Shown here: positions 51,871 to 60,498 of the stretch, in pieces
Layout of the letters: each line of letters opens with the position of its first letter
Position numbering within the stretch: position 1 is the first letter of the stretch
NCBI RefSeq assembly: GCF_001942345.1
Contig: NZ_MKKI01000045.1
Location: forward strand, 143,885 to 207,884
DNA length: 64,000 bases
Direction of reading: 5' to 3'
Source: Corynebacterium sp. CNJ-954
GTDB lineage: Bacteria; Actinomycetota; Actinomycetes; Mycobacteriales; Mycobacteriaceae
Notes under the pieces: generated by a model
The model's database searches: none
What the model saw: the letters and a program-made list of their open reading frames with translations, nothing else
Told to the model about the DNA's origin: nothing
Translations under genes and position numbers: made by a program

Positions 51871-52728
51871 CTATGCGTCGGGGAGCAGATGCTCCGGGAT
51901 CCGCATACCGATGATCTCGTCGCGGGTCAGTGCCCCGTCCGCCAGTACTTCAGCGCTCACGTACCGGGCGCGGTCCTCCGGCAGGGGGATCCTGCGGGCA
52001 TGGCTGAGCACGGAGTTCAACCGCCCCGCGGCGGTGGGGTGGTCAGGGCCGCCCCAGGCCCGCCACGCCACCGCGGTGGTCAGGGAGACCAGGGTGATGC
52101 CGGCGGGCTCGTACGGCGGGGCCGCCTCGGACTCGGACCGCGGTGTCGTGGAACCGTCGGGGGAGAAAGCACGGCTGGCTTCACGTCCCTTCCGCGGGCG
52201 GACGTGCAGGTCCTGCTGTCCAATCCCCACGACGGTGCCGTCCGGGTTGCTGATCACAGAGGTGTAGCTGACGTTGTCGTATCCGTCAGCGGCGACACGT
52301 TGGCGGATACGGGCGACCATGTCGTCGTCCACGTCGACCATCAGGGTGGCGCCGTCCTGGCCCGGGTTGAGGAACTGGAAGGTGCCCGTGCGGGTCCATG
52401 CCTCGTAGTCCGAGCCCAGACGTCGCATCACCAGGGTGCCGAACAGGATGTCGGTCATGGCGAACAGCGTGCCGCCGAACGCGGCGTTGTTGGGGGTGCG
52501 GTTCATCGGGCTGAGCCGCAGGACGACCTCTCCGTGGGACCAGTCCTCGGCGATGTTGCGGAACTTCACCCCGGAGCCTGCCAGTGGTGGCCAGAAGCGG
52601 GTGACCTGCTGCAGGCCGCGTGGCGTCGAGAAGACGTATCGGGTGATGTAGCTTTCCACCGACCGGTAGATCCGGACCGGCAGCGGTCGACGACGTCCCC
52701 GGCCGGGTCGGGTGTGCTGCACGGTCAC
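51871..52728 (-). CDS. Hotdog-fold DUF4442 protein with C-terminal extension
   Basis: Protein of 285 aa. The middle ~150 residues match DUF4442 hotdog proteins (PLAGSGVKFRNIAEDWSHGEVVLRLSPMNR, AAFGGTLFAMTDILFGTLVMRRLGSDYEAWTRTG), relatives of acyl-CoA thioesterases. A second segment (AWRAWGGPDHPTAAGRLNSVLSHARRIP, VSAEVLADGALTRDEIIGMRIPEHLLP) is conserved with the next gene and unknown to me. Start is GTG, overlapping the upstream paralogue's stop by 4 bp. Confidence 0.8.
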   Translation of the reverse strand: MTVQHTRPGRGRRRPLPVRIYRSVESYITRYVFSTPRGLQQVTRFWPPLAGSGVKFRNIAEDWSHGEVVLRLSPMNRTPNNAAFGGTLFAMTDILFGTLVMRRLGSDYEAWTRTGTFQFLNPGQDGATLMVDVDDDMVARIRQRVAADGYDNVSYTSVISNPDGTVVGIGQQDLHVRPRKGREASRAFSPDGSTTPRSESEAAPPYEPAGITLVSLTTAVAWRAWGGPDHPTAAGRLNSVLSHARRIPLPEDRARYVSAEVLADGALTRDEIIGMRIPEHLLPDA

Positions 52729-53594
52729 GACTGGCCTTCCCGGGTGTCCGCCGGATCCTCCGACGGCAGGAGCCGTTCGGGGATGTGCAGTTCCAGGATC
52801 TGTTCCCGGGTCAGCGCACCGGTGTCGAGGGCCTCGGCGGCGACGTAGCGGGCCTGGTCCTCGGGCTGGGGGATGCGCCGTGCGTGGCTGAGGACGGAGT
52901 TGAGCTGACCACCGCGGTCCGAGGCGTCGTCGGCGCTGCCCCAGGCACGCCAGGCCACGGCGGTGACCAGGGAGGCCAGGGTGATGCCGCGTGGCTCCAG
53001 CGGTGGCGCGGACTCCCCGACGCCACGGGCGGTGGTGGAGCCGTCCTTCGAGGTTGGGCGACTGGCCTCCCGCCCCTTACGGGGGCGGACGTGCAGGTCC
53101 TGCTGTCCGATCCCCACGACGGTGCCGTCGGGGTTACGGATCACCGAGGTGAAGGCCACGTTGTAGTAGCCGTGGGCGTCGACCTTGTCGACGATGTCGG
53201 TGATCAGCACGTCATCGACATCCACGACCAGCTTCGCGCCGTTGCGGCCCGGATTCAGGTACTGGAAGCTCCCCGTCCTGGTCCATGCCTCGTAGTCCTT
53301 GCCGAGACGCTTCATCACCAGGGTGCCGAACAGGATGTCGGTCATGGCGAACAGGGTGCCTCCGAAAGCGGCTCCGTGCATGTTGCGGTTCAGCGGGCCG
53401 AGGCGCAGGATCACGTCTCCCCGGGACCAGTCGTCGGCGATGTTGCGGATCTTCACCCCGGCACCGGCCAGTGGCGGCCAGACGTCGAGGGAACGCTCGA
53501 AGGCCTGCGGGCCCGAGAACACACGCTTCATGACCTGCCGCTGGGCCTTGCGGGCCAGCTGGCGGGTACGGGAGGGGTTTGTTCGCGAAGTCAT
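52725..53594 (-). CDS. Hotdog-fold DUF4442 protein, paralogue
   Basis: Protein of 289 aa, a close copy of the 51871-52728 product over the hotdog core and C-terminal extension (GQQDLHVRPRKGREASR is identical in both). The two diverge mainly in the N-terminal helix. They are likely a duplicated gene pair acting together, possibly as a heterodimeric acyl-CoA thioesterase. The pair is divergent from dps. The gene starts next to an AT-rich stretch at 53592-53612. Confidence 0.8.
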   Translation of the reverse strand: MTSRTNPSRTRQLARKAQRQVMKRVFSGPQAFERSLDVWPPLAGAGVKIRNIADDWSRGDVILRLGPLNRNMHGAAFGGTLFAMTDILFGTLVMKRLGKDYEAWTRTGSFQYLNPGRNGAKLVVDVDDVLITDIVDKVDAHGYYNVAFTSVIRNPDGTVVGIGQQDLHVRPRKGREASRPTSKDGSTTARGVGESAPPLEPRGITLASLVTAVAWRAWGSADDASDRGGQLNSVLSHARRIPQPEDQARYVAAEALDTGALTREQILELHIPERLLPSEDPADTREGQS

Positions 53595-53704
53595 AATATC
53601 TGTAACACTACATTCTGTCTCCTGCCCACGAGAACAATTATGTGAACATGGCAGGCTCCGCGCGGGCAGCGTACTCTGAGACAGTGAAAGGAGCGATTCA
53701 CACC

Positions 53705-54208
53705 ATGAGTAACTTCACTGTCCCGGGCCTTCCTGAAGGCGACGCCAAGCAGGTCATCGACATTCTGCAGGAGAGGCTCACCGCCTACAACGACCTGCAC
53801 CTGATCCTCAAGCACGCACACTGGAACGTTGTCGGACCGACGTTCATCGGTGTCCATGAAATGCTCGATCCGGAGGTCGAGCGCGTCCGCGGGGACGCCG
53901 ACGACGTCGCCGAGCGTATCGCCGCCCTCGGTGGCGAGCCGGTCGGTACTCCGGACTCCCACGCACCGGGTCGCGACCCGCTGCAGTACCCGATCAACAA
54001 GGGCACCGTCCAGCAGCATCTCGCCGCTCTGAACGAAGTCTACGACAAGGTCATCGTGGACACCCGTGAGGCGGATTCCGCCGTCGACCAGCTTGATCCG
54101 GTCACCGAGGATCTCATCGTGGGCCAGGTCCGCGAAATGGAGAAGTTCCAGTGGTTCATCCGCGCCCACCTCGAGGACGGTAACGGCAACATCTCCGGTG
54201 GCGCATAG
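53705..54208 (+). CDS. dps: Dps family ferritin-like DNA protection protein
   Basis: Protein of 167 aa. It is a four-helix ferritin-like protein with the ferroxidase pattern HWNVVGPTFIGVHEMLDPEVERVRGDADDVAERI (His, then Asp/Glu ligands across a dimer interface) that oxidises Fe2+ with H2O2 and shields DNA. The ATG at 53705 has GAAAGGAG 11 nt upstream and TACTCT at 53672-53677 as a possible -10; longer frames are unsupported. Sits well with the oxidative-stress theme. A stem-loop follows. Confidence 0.93.
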   Translation: MSNFTVPGLPEGDAKQVIDILQERLTAYNDLHLILKHAHWNVVGPTFIGVHEMLDPEVERVRGDADDVAERIAALGGEPVGTPDSHAPGRDPLQYPINKGTVQQHLAALNEVYDKVIVDTREADSAVDQLDPVTEDLIVGQVREMEKFQWFIRAHLEDGNGNISGGA

Positions 54209-54253
54209 TCGCGCCCGTCCGTTCTCCCGGCCAGTCTCTGGTTGGCCACCAGT

Positions 54254-54289
54254 AAGCCGCTGTCAGCCCTGTAGGGTTGTCAGCGGCTT
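54254..54289 (+). terminator. Stem-loop after dps
   Basis: AAGCCGCTG and CAGCGGCTT pair perfectly (9 bp) around an 18-nt loop that holds CCTGTAGG (a small inner stem). It starts 45 bp after the dps stop. No U-tract; probable intrinsic terminator or transcript-stabilising hairpin. Confidence 0.6.
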
Positions 54290-54414
54290 CCCGGCGTTTC
54301 GGGGAGGTCCGCTCAGCGGGTGACCCTACGCTGGCCTCCCGTTCCCTGCCCTGACCCCTTCGCCACTCACTGTGCCAACCTCTGGCCCGGCACCTTACGG
54401 AGTTGATCCCACCC

Positions 54415-55665
54415 ATGACCATTGCCGCACCGTCGCGTTCTGACGCCTCCAGAGACTCTGCGGATCTGCCGCGGCGTAGGCCGCGGACCCGGAGGGGGCA
54501 GATCATCGCCGGTGCCGTGGCGCTGCTGGGGATGGTGTTGCTGGTCTGGCAGGTGGTGGGGGTGGTCGGACACTTCCGGGAGAATTTCCTCCTGGATGTC
54601 GGTGTCTTCCGTGACGCAGGACGGGCCATTGTCGAAGGTGGCGGGCTCTACGGCGACGACTTTGACTCACGCAGCGGTTTCGCTTTCATCTACCCGCCGT
54701 TGGCGGCCGCGCTGTTCGTCCCGCTGACCTGGTTCGACGAAGGCCTGATGGAGTCCCTCTGGACGATGGCCTCCCTGTTGGCGGCCTGGGGTGTATTGGC
54801 GATGGTGGCCGATCGGCTGCGGCTGCGGTGGGCGCCACTGGTGGCGGTGCCCATGCTGGGTTTCGCCCTCTGCCTGGAACCGCTGCAGACTCACCTGATG
54901 TACGGCCAGATCAACGTCTTCCTCGTGTTGATGGTCACCGCTGACCTGCTGGGGTACACGCCACGGTGGCTGCGCGGAGCCGGTGTGGGACTAGCGGCCG
55001 GCATCAAGATCACCCCAGCGGCTTATGCGCTGGTGTTCCTGGTCTCGCGGCGATGGGGTGACCTGGCACGGTCGGCGGGGACGTTCCTGCTCACCGTCGT
55101 TCTCGGCTGGGTGATGCGACCGACGGAATCCCTGTTCTACTGGACCGAAGAGTTCTTCAACGGCGACCGCGGTGGCCCGCCGGAATTCAACGCCAACCAG
55201 GCGATCACCGGGCTGCTGGCCAAGGCGGGCATGGACGGCGAACTGGCGCAGACCGTGATGATTCCGGGACTGCTGGTCATCGCCGTGCTGTCTGGCTGGG
55301 CCGCGTGGCGGCTGGTGCGGGCCGGGCGCCCTGTCACCACGCTGTTGCTGCTCATCCTGGCGGTCAGCATCTCTGCCCCGGTGGCGGTCACACACCACTG
55401 GACCGGCATTATCGTCGCGGTCGGTCTGCTGGTGTCGCTGGTGCTGGGGGTCGAGGGACAGTCGAGGGACCGGCTGACACTGGTGGCCGTTTCGGTACTA
55501 CTTGCAGCGAACCTGTTGCTCGACAACAGCGTGGGTACGAGGGAACCGCTCTACCGGATGTTCGAGGGTAACTGGCTGTTGGAGAACGTACAGGGGATCG
55601 CCGGCATCATCTGCTTCGTCCTGCTGCTCGTGGTCGCGCGACGGAGCACTCCGGTGGCCGAATAA
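54415..55665 (+). CDS. GT87-type polyprenol-phosphate mannosyltransferase (DUF2029)
   Basis: Protein of 420 aa, about ten membrane helices. The N-terminal external loop DVGVFRDAGRAIVEGGGLYGDDF has the conserved acidic residue of GT-C enzymes, followed by FIYPPLAAALFVPLTWF, as in actinobacterial alpha-(1->2)- or similar mannosyltransferases building lipomannan/lipoarabinomannan. The exact linkage is unclear. ATG 54415 is chosen; a TTG four codons upstream is possible. Membrane-located, acting on the outside with a polyprenol donor. Confidence 0.82.
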   Translation: MTIAAPSRSDASRDSADLPRRRPRTRRGQIIAGAVALLGMVLLVWQVVGVVGHFRENFLLDVGVFRDAGRAIVEGGGLYGDDFDSRSGFAFIYPPLAAALFVPLTWFDEGLMESLWTMASLLAAWGVLAMVADRLRLRWAPLVAVPMLGFALCLEPLQTHLMYGQINVFLVLMVTADLLGYTPRWLRGAGVGLAAGIKITPAAYALVFLVSRRWGDLARSAGTFLLTVVLGWVMRPTESLFYWTEEFFNGDRGGPPEFNANQAITGLLAKAGMDGELAQTVMIPGLLVIAVLSGWAAWRLVRAGRPVTTLLLLILAVSISAPVAVTHHWTGIIVAVGLLVSLVLGVEGQSRDRLTLVAVSVLLAANLLLDNSVGTREPLYRMFEGNWLLENVQGIAGIICFVLLLVVARRSTPVAE

Positions 55666-55728
55666 CACCGCTGTCGTTCCGCCCCTTAGTATGTGAGTCG
55701 TAACAACCACACCAGACTCAGGGGTCAC

Positions 55729-56724
55729 ATGAGGTTCATCGGGCGACCGGTCGCCGTCGTACTCGCCACCGCAGCTGCGCTTGTCCTGTCGTCCTGCGGG
55801 GGCAGCGGTGGAACCGGGAACACGGGGGCGTCCAGCGACGCGACGGCGGCCCCGCAGCCGACCGGACAGGAAGCTGTGGCCACCGGTGAGGACGGCGAGG
55901 ACGGGGAGGACAGGGACCCGCAGGTCGCGTCCGGGCACACAGATCCGGCGGTGCAGGACGCGGTCACTACCCTGGCGACGCTGGAGGTCAAGGGGCGGGC
56001 GCCGAAGACCGGCTACAGCCGTGATGAATTCGGTCAGCGGTGGAAGGACACCGACCGCAACGGGTGCGACCAGCGCAACGACGTGCTGGCTAGGGACATG
56101 TCCGACGTGCACCGTGAGGGGCCGTGCAAGGTCCTCACCGGGACCCTGGAGGACCCCTACACCGCCACGACGATCAACTTCGTTCGAGGGCAGGACACCA
56201 GCACAGACGTGCACATCGACCATGTCGTCGCAATGTCTGACGCCTGGCAGAAGGGCGCCCAGCAGCTCAGCGCCGAGCGACGAGAGGAGTTCGCCAACGA
56301 CCACCTCAACCTCCTCGCCGTCGACGGTCCGGCGAACATGCAGAAAGGCGACGGGGACGCCGCCACGTGGTTGCCGGCGAACCGGCCGTTCCGCTGCAGC
56401 TACGTGTCCACCCAGGTGCAGGTCAAGGCGAAGTATGAGTTGTGGGTGACGGCGGCTGAGCGGGACGCCATCGCCCGTGAGCTGGAGAAGTGCGGGGCCG
56501 ACGGGATCGCCCCAGTCGATGAGGTGCCGGCGCCGGTGGTTGAGCCTGAACCGGCTCCCGAACCAGAACCTGAGCCGGTTGTCCCCGCCGCGGAGCAGGG
56601 TGGGGACGTCTACTACGAGAACTGCACCGCGGCCCGCGCGGCTGGTACGGCACCGCTGCTGCGAGGCGAGCCCGGGTACCGGGCGCAGATGGACGGCGAC
56701 AGTGACGGTGTCGCCTGCGAGTGA
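55729..56724 (+). CDS. Secreted HNH endonuclease/Excalibur lipoprotein
   Basis: Protein of 331 aa. A signal peptide with lipobox LSSC (Cys about residue 24) precedes a Gly/Asp/Glu-rich linker. The nuclease domain is of the DUF1524/HNH type: VHIDHVVAMSDAWQKGAQ, FANDHLNLLAVDGPANMQKGD, TWLPANRPFRCSY. A Pro/Glu-rich hinge (VEPEPAPEPEPEPVV) leads to a C-terminal Excalibur calcium-binding motif with DGDSDGVACE. It would act outside the cell, on DNA in the envelope or medium. The GTG 12 codons earlier would weaken the signal peptide. Confidence 0.85.
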   Translation: MRFIGRPVAVVLATAAALVLSSCGGSGGTGNTGASSDATAAPQPTGQEAVATGEDGEDGEDRDPQVASGHTDPAVQDAVTTLATLEVKGRAPKTGYSRDEFGQRWKDTDRNGCDQRNDVLARDMSDVHREGPCKVLTGTLEDPYTATTINFVRGQDTSTDVHIDHVVAMSDAWQKGAQQLSAERREEFANDHLNLLAVDGPANMQKGDGDAATWLPANRPFRCSYVSTQVQVKAKYELWVTAAERDAIARELEKCGADGIAPVDEVPAPVVEPEPAPEPEPEPVVPAAEQGGDVYYENCTAARAAGTAPLLRGEPGYRAQMDGDSDGVACE

Positions 56725-56765
56725 GGGCTCCGACTCTCGTCAGGGGGGCGAGAGCAGGAGAGTTT

Positions 56766-57563
56766 TTACAGCAGCTGCCAGGCGGCCGCTGCGGCGAGCG
56801 CGCCGACGGCATTGAGAGCCCAGTGCAGTCCGATCGGTGCGATCACACTGCCGGTGTGGTGACGCAGCCAGGTCAGACCGGCACCCGCGGCGGCGGTAGC
56901 GACCACCGCGGCGCCCACGCCCGTCCACTGGGCCGCCGTCCCGGACCCCAGGAATGCGGTGAGCCCGGCGTTGCTCGCCGTCAGATTCAGCGAACTGGCG
57001 ATGTGCCACAGGCCGAAGAGCAGGGAACTGCCGATGAACACCAGCTTCGTCCCACCCATACGCGCCAGGGTGCCGTGCAGCACACCGCGGAACGCCAGCT
57101 CCTCCGGTAAGACGGTCTGCAGGGGGATGATGACCAGGGCGGCGATGAGGGCGGTGCGCAGGCTCGCGTAGGACTCGTTGAAGAAGAACTCCCTGGTGAA
57201 AGGCAGAGCGACCGCAATGCCGACCCCCACGACGACCAGGGCGGCCGCGCCGAGGCCGTAGAGGAGGCCACGCCCGTGCGTGTGACGCCCCAGTCCGAGA
57301 TCACGCCAGGTCATACCGTTCGCACGCGCGATGACCAGGAGGATTGCGACGCCGACGGGCACGGTCGTGGCAACGGCGGCCAGTTGCGAGAAGTGCGCGG
57401 TGACGTTGATCACCGCCAGGGCAGTGATGACCGCGATGACATTGAGGACGTCGCGTGTGCGGATGCGCCCGGGCGAGACCGCAGCAGCAGCGGTGGCGGT
57501 GGTGGCGGTGCGACGCCGGCGCAGGAAGGAAGACGGGGTGAAACGTGTGGTGGTCAGGCTCAT
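56766..57563 (-). CDS. CPBP intramembrane metalloprotease
   Basis: Protein of 265 aa with eight or so helices and the CPBP/Abi signature: VLPEELAFRGVLHGTLAR (EExxxR-type metal and catalytic Glu), LLFGLWHIASS (His) and IGLHWALNAVGAL (His plus Asn). Related to Rce1/Abi proteases acting in membranes. The cytoplasmic N-terminus is short. The unusual neighbour is the secreted nuclease gene, whose stop is 42 bp away, in convergent orientation. Substrate unknown. Confidence 0.85.
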   Translation of the reverse strand: MSLTTTRFTPSSFLRRRRTATTATAAAAVSPGRIRTRDVLNVIAVITALAVINVTAHFSQLAAVATTVPVGVAILLVIARANGMTWRDLGLGRHTHGRGLLYGLGAAALVVVGVGIAVALPFTREFFFNESYASLRTALIAALVIIPLQTVLPEELAFRGVLHGTLARMGGTKLVFIGSSLLFGLWHIASSLNLTASNAGLTAFLGSGTAAQWTGVGAAVVATAAAGAGLTWLRHHTGSVIAPIGLHWALNAVGALAAAAAWQLL

Positions 57564-57746
57564 TGCTGCTCCACGTTAGACGGGCGGCGGCCCCGATCGC
57601 GAGTTCTCGGACGGAACACGGCACGATCAACATGGACTCCAGACGCGACTGCCAGCAAACCTCCAGGAATGCTGTGATCTGTTCAACGTGACGGGGTGGG
57701 AATGGATGTCGGGACCCGTGGCGTTAAGGTATGGACACAATAGATA

Positions 57747-57762
57747 GACAGATAAGTCTGTC
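57747..57762 (+). promoter_or_regulatory. GACAGA-TAAG-TCTGTC palindrome upstream of DctA-like gene
   Basis: Perfect 6-bp arms around TAAG, 80 bp before the dicarboxylate symporter start in the 278-bp divergent gap to the CPBP gene. The AT-rich TATGGACACAATAGATAG just upstream could hold a -10. Rest of the gap shows no other signal. Confidence 0.5.
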
Positions 57763-57841
57763 CGGCTCCGTTCACCGACGAGGCCGGTACAGAACCCAGG
57801 GTGCTCACCATGCAGGGGCCCAGAGAGTCAGGTACACGCGT

Positions 57842-59215
57842 ATGTCGACAACACAGGAACACCGGACCAGCCGTATCCCCGGCTGGCTCACCGGGTTCGG
57901 GGCGCAGGTCATCGCCGGCCTCGTCATCGGGCTGATCCTCGGGTTCATCGCCCGCGCCCAGGGGGCAGACCTCCCCGAGGACGACCAGAGCTGGCTCGGC
58001 ACACTCCTCGACGAGGTCGGTTCCACCTACGTCACACTGCTGAAGCTGATGATCCCACCGTTGATCATCGCCGCGGTGATCACGTCGGTGGCGAACCTGC
58101 GCAAGGTCGCCAATGCCGCACGGCTGGCCGCCAGCACACTGATCTGGTTCGCGATCACCGCGTTCTTCTCCGTGCTCGTCGGCATCGGCGTCGGGCTCGT
58201 GATGAAGCCCGGCGAGGGCACCTCGGTGGACGCCGCCAGCGCCGCCGAGCCGTCCAGCTCCGGCTCGTGGCTCGGGTTCCTCGAGTCCATCGTCCCGGAC
58301 AACATCCTGGGGCTCGCCGCCTCCGCCAACTCGGACGGCGACATCGGACTGAGCTTCAACGTGCTGCAGCTGCTGGTCATCTCCATCGTGCTGGGTGTGG
58401 CCGCGGTGAAGGCCGGCAAGTCCGCGGAGCCGTTCCTGGCCGTCACGGAGTCGCTGCTCACCGTGGTGCAGAAGGTCCTGTGGTGGATCATCCGCCTCGC
58501 CCCGATCGGCACCGGCGCACTGATCGGCCACGCCGTCTCCGACTACGGGTGGGACGCCCTGGGCTCCCTCGGCAAGTTCGTGCTCGCCATCTACATCGGC
58601 CTGGCGATCGTCATGCTGGTCATCTACCCGGCCGTCCTCGCGTTCAATGGTCTGCCTGTGGTCGGCTTCTTCCGCCGGGTGTGGCCGGTGACGTCACTCG
58701 GGTTCATCACCCGCTCCTCGATGGGTGTGATGCCGGTGACCCAGCGCGTCACGGAACGCTCCATGGGAGTTCCCACCGAGTACGCGTCCTTCGCCGTGCC
58801 GTTGGGTGCGACGACGAAGATGGACGGGTGCGCCGCGGTCTACCCGGCGATCGCCGCCCTGTTCGTCGCCCAGTTCTACGGCATCAACCTCGGCTTCACC
58901 GACTACCTGCTGATCATCTTCGTGTCCGTGATCGGTTCGGCTGCCACGGCAGGTACCACCGGTGCCACCGTGATGCTCACCTTGACGCTGTCGACGCTGG
59001 GCCTGCCACTCGCCGGTGTGGGACTGCTGCTCGCCATCGAGCCGATCATCGACATGGGGCGCACCGCCGTGAACGTCACCGGCCAGTCGTTGGCGGCGAC
59101 GGTCGTCGCCAAGCGGGCCGGGATCTGGGACCGGGAGATCTGGGACGCCGCGCAGGAAGGCGGATTCGAAAGTGCCGCCGGGGAGGACAGCCACCGGGCG
59201 CATGCCCGCGTCTGA
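57842..59215 (+). CDS. Dicarboxylate/amino acid:cation symporter (DAACS)
   Basis: Protein of 457 aa of the DctA/GltP family: eight helices and two re-entrant loops, with ITRSSMGVMPVTQRV, VPLGATTKMDGCAAVYPAIAALFVAQ (substrate and Na+ site), SAATAGTTGATVMLTLTLSTLG and IDMGRTAVNVTGQSLAATVVAK. It imports C4-dicarboxylates or glutamate with Na+ or H+. The ATG at 57842 begins the soluble N-terminus STTQEHRTSRIPGW; longer frames start in the intergenic region. Followed by a MerR-VOC gene 70 bp downstream. Confidence 0.92.
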   Translation: MSTTQEHRTSRIPGWLTGFGAQVIAGLVIGLILGFIARAQGADLPEDDQSWLGTLLDEVGSTYVTLLKLMIPPLIIAAVITSVANLRKVANAARLAASTLIWFAITAFFSVLVGIGVGLVMKPGEGTSVDAASAAEPSSSGSWLGFLESIVPDNILGLAASANSDGDIGLSFNVLQLLVISIVLGVAAVKAGKSAEPFLAVTESLLTVVQKVLWWIIRLAPIGTGALIGHAVSDYGWDALGSLGKFVLAIYIGLAIVMLVIYPAVLAFNGLPVVGFFRRVWPVTSLGFITRSSMGVMPVTQRVTERSMGVPTEYASFAVPLGATTKMDGCAAVYPAIAALFVAQFYGINLGFTDYLLIIFVSVIGSAATAGTTGATVMLTLTLSTLGLPLAGVGLLLAIEPIIDMGRTAVNVTGQSLAATVVAKRAGIWDREIWDAAQEGGFESAAGEDSHRAHARV

Positions 59216-59285
59216 GTCGCCAACATCGCCTGTCTCCCGGTGAAGACTTGAGGATGACGCCGCGTCACCTTCTAGAGTCGGAGAC

Positions 59286-60104
59286 ATGGACCCGCAGTCA
59301 CAGCCCACCGCCTCGGACAGCGACGGCACGGAGAAGTGGAGAACAGGCCAGCTTGCCGCGCTGACCGGGGTCACGGTGCGCACGTTGCGCTACTACGATC
59401 AGACCCACCTTCTACAGCCCTCGGGACAGACCAGTGGCGGACATCGGGTGTACGACCGGGACAATGTCGCACGGCTGTACCGGATTCTGGCCCTGCGCCG
59501 TCTCGGCTTCGGGTTGTCCGAGATCCGCTCGCTGCTCGACGATCCGCATTGGGATCTCCGGGACATGGTCACACGACATATCGAGGACACCGAGCGCACG
59601 GCCGCCACGATCTCACGACTGACGGCACATTTGCGGATGATCAGCAGTGAACTCGAGGGCACCCGACGGGTCCGGCCTGAAACACTGTTCACGATCATGG
59701 AGGAGATGACGATGTTGGAGTCCCCGGTTCTGGGTACGACGACCCTGCTGGTCTACCGCGACCTCGCGGCCGCACACGCCCACCTGAGTAAGAACTTCGG
59801 TCTGGTTCCCGGCCCGCTGGTACACGATGCCGACGGTAATGCTGTGCACGGTGAGCTGTTCGCGGGTGACCACACCATCTGGCTCCACCCCACAGGTGAG
59901 GAATACCGCTCGCCCCGCGAGCTGGGCGGGGTGAGCAGTATGACCGTGCTCGCCGTTGACAACGCCGATGACCATCATGCCCACGCCGTCGAGCACGGGG
60001 CGGAGATCATCCAGGCGCCCGTCAGTCAGCCCTACGGCGTCCGTGAATACGGCGCACGTGACCTTGAAGGGCACCTGTGGTTCTTCCACAGCCCCCTGGA
60101 CTGA
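59286..60104 (+). CDS. MerR-type regulator fused to VOC domain
   Basis: Protein of 272 aa. Residues ~18-90 are a MerR winged helix (RTGQLAALTGVTVRTLRYYDQTHLLQPSGQTSGGHRVYDRDNVARLYRILALRRLGFGLSEIRSLL), then a coiled-coil helix, and residues ~150-272 are a VOC/glyoxalase-like domain ending in ARDLEGHLWFFHSP. The VOC half is likely the ligand sensor. TAGAGT ends 7 nt before the ATG (leaderless); GGAGA is also present. It heads a two-gene unit with the MmcQ/YjbR protein. Target unknown. Confidence 0.88.
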   Translation: MDPQSQPTASDSDGTEKWRTGQLAALTGVTVRTLRYYDQTHLLQPSGQTSGGHRVYDRDNVARLYRILALRRLGFGLSEIRSLLDDPHWDLRDMVTRHIEDTERTAATISRLTAHLRMISSELEGTRRVRPETLFTIMEEMTMLESPVLGTTTLLVYRDLAAAHAHLSKNFGLVPGPLVHDADGNAVHGELFAGDHTIWLHPTGEEYRSPRELGGVSSMTVLAVDNADDHHAHAVEHGAEIIQAPVSQPYGVREYGARDLEGHLWFFHSPLD

Positions 60105-60109
60105 TACCG

Positions 60110-60418
60110 ATGACGACTGAACGTACCGTCCGTGGACTGGCACTGGAACTGTCGGGCGCCATCGAACAGGACCACCACGGTTTTCCGTCCTTCCGCGTGA
60201 ACGGCAGGATCTTCGCGACCCTGCCCCGGCCGGACCGTCTCCGGGCGATGCTCGATGAACCCGGCATCCGGACCGCAGCCGCACGGCACCCCGAAATCTG
60301 CAGGGAGTACTACTGGGGTAAACGGCTGGCCTGCATCGAGATCGACCTCACCGCCGCCGACGCAGAACTCGTCCGGGACCTGCTCACCGACGCCTGGGAG
60401 TATCAGGCGCACAGATGA
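60110..60418 (+). CDS. MmcQ/YjbR family protein
   Basis: Protein of 102 aa with the small MmcQ/YjbR fold: HHGFPSFRVNGRIFATLPRPDRLRAML, REYYWGKRLACIEIDL, LVRDLLTDAWEY. These proteins bind DNA weakly or act in unknown ways. The ATG is 5 bp after the MerR-VOC stop, so it is in the same unit. An upstream in-frame GTG inside the MerR-VOC gene is rejected. Confidence 0.85.
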   Translation: MTTERTVRGLALELSGAIEQDHHGFPSFRVNGRIFATLPRPDRLRAMLDEPGIRTAAARHPEICREYYWGKRLACIEIDLTAADAELVRDLLTDAWEYQAHR

Positions 60419-60498
60419 TGAGTGGCTGACAACCGGGCGGAACCCTCCGGGAGGTGAGCGCCGGGGCCGGTACCTGTCAGGCCCACAGCGGCGCGGGC

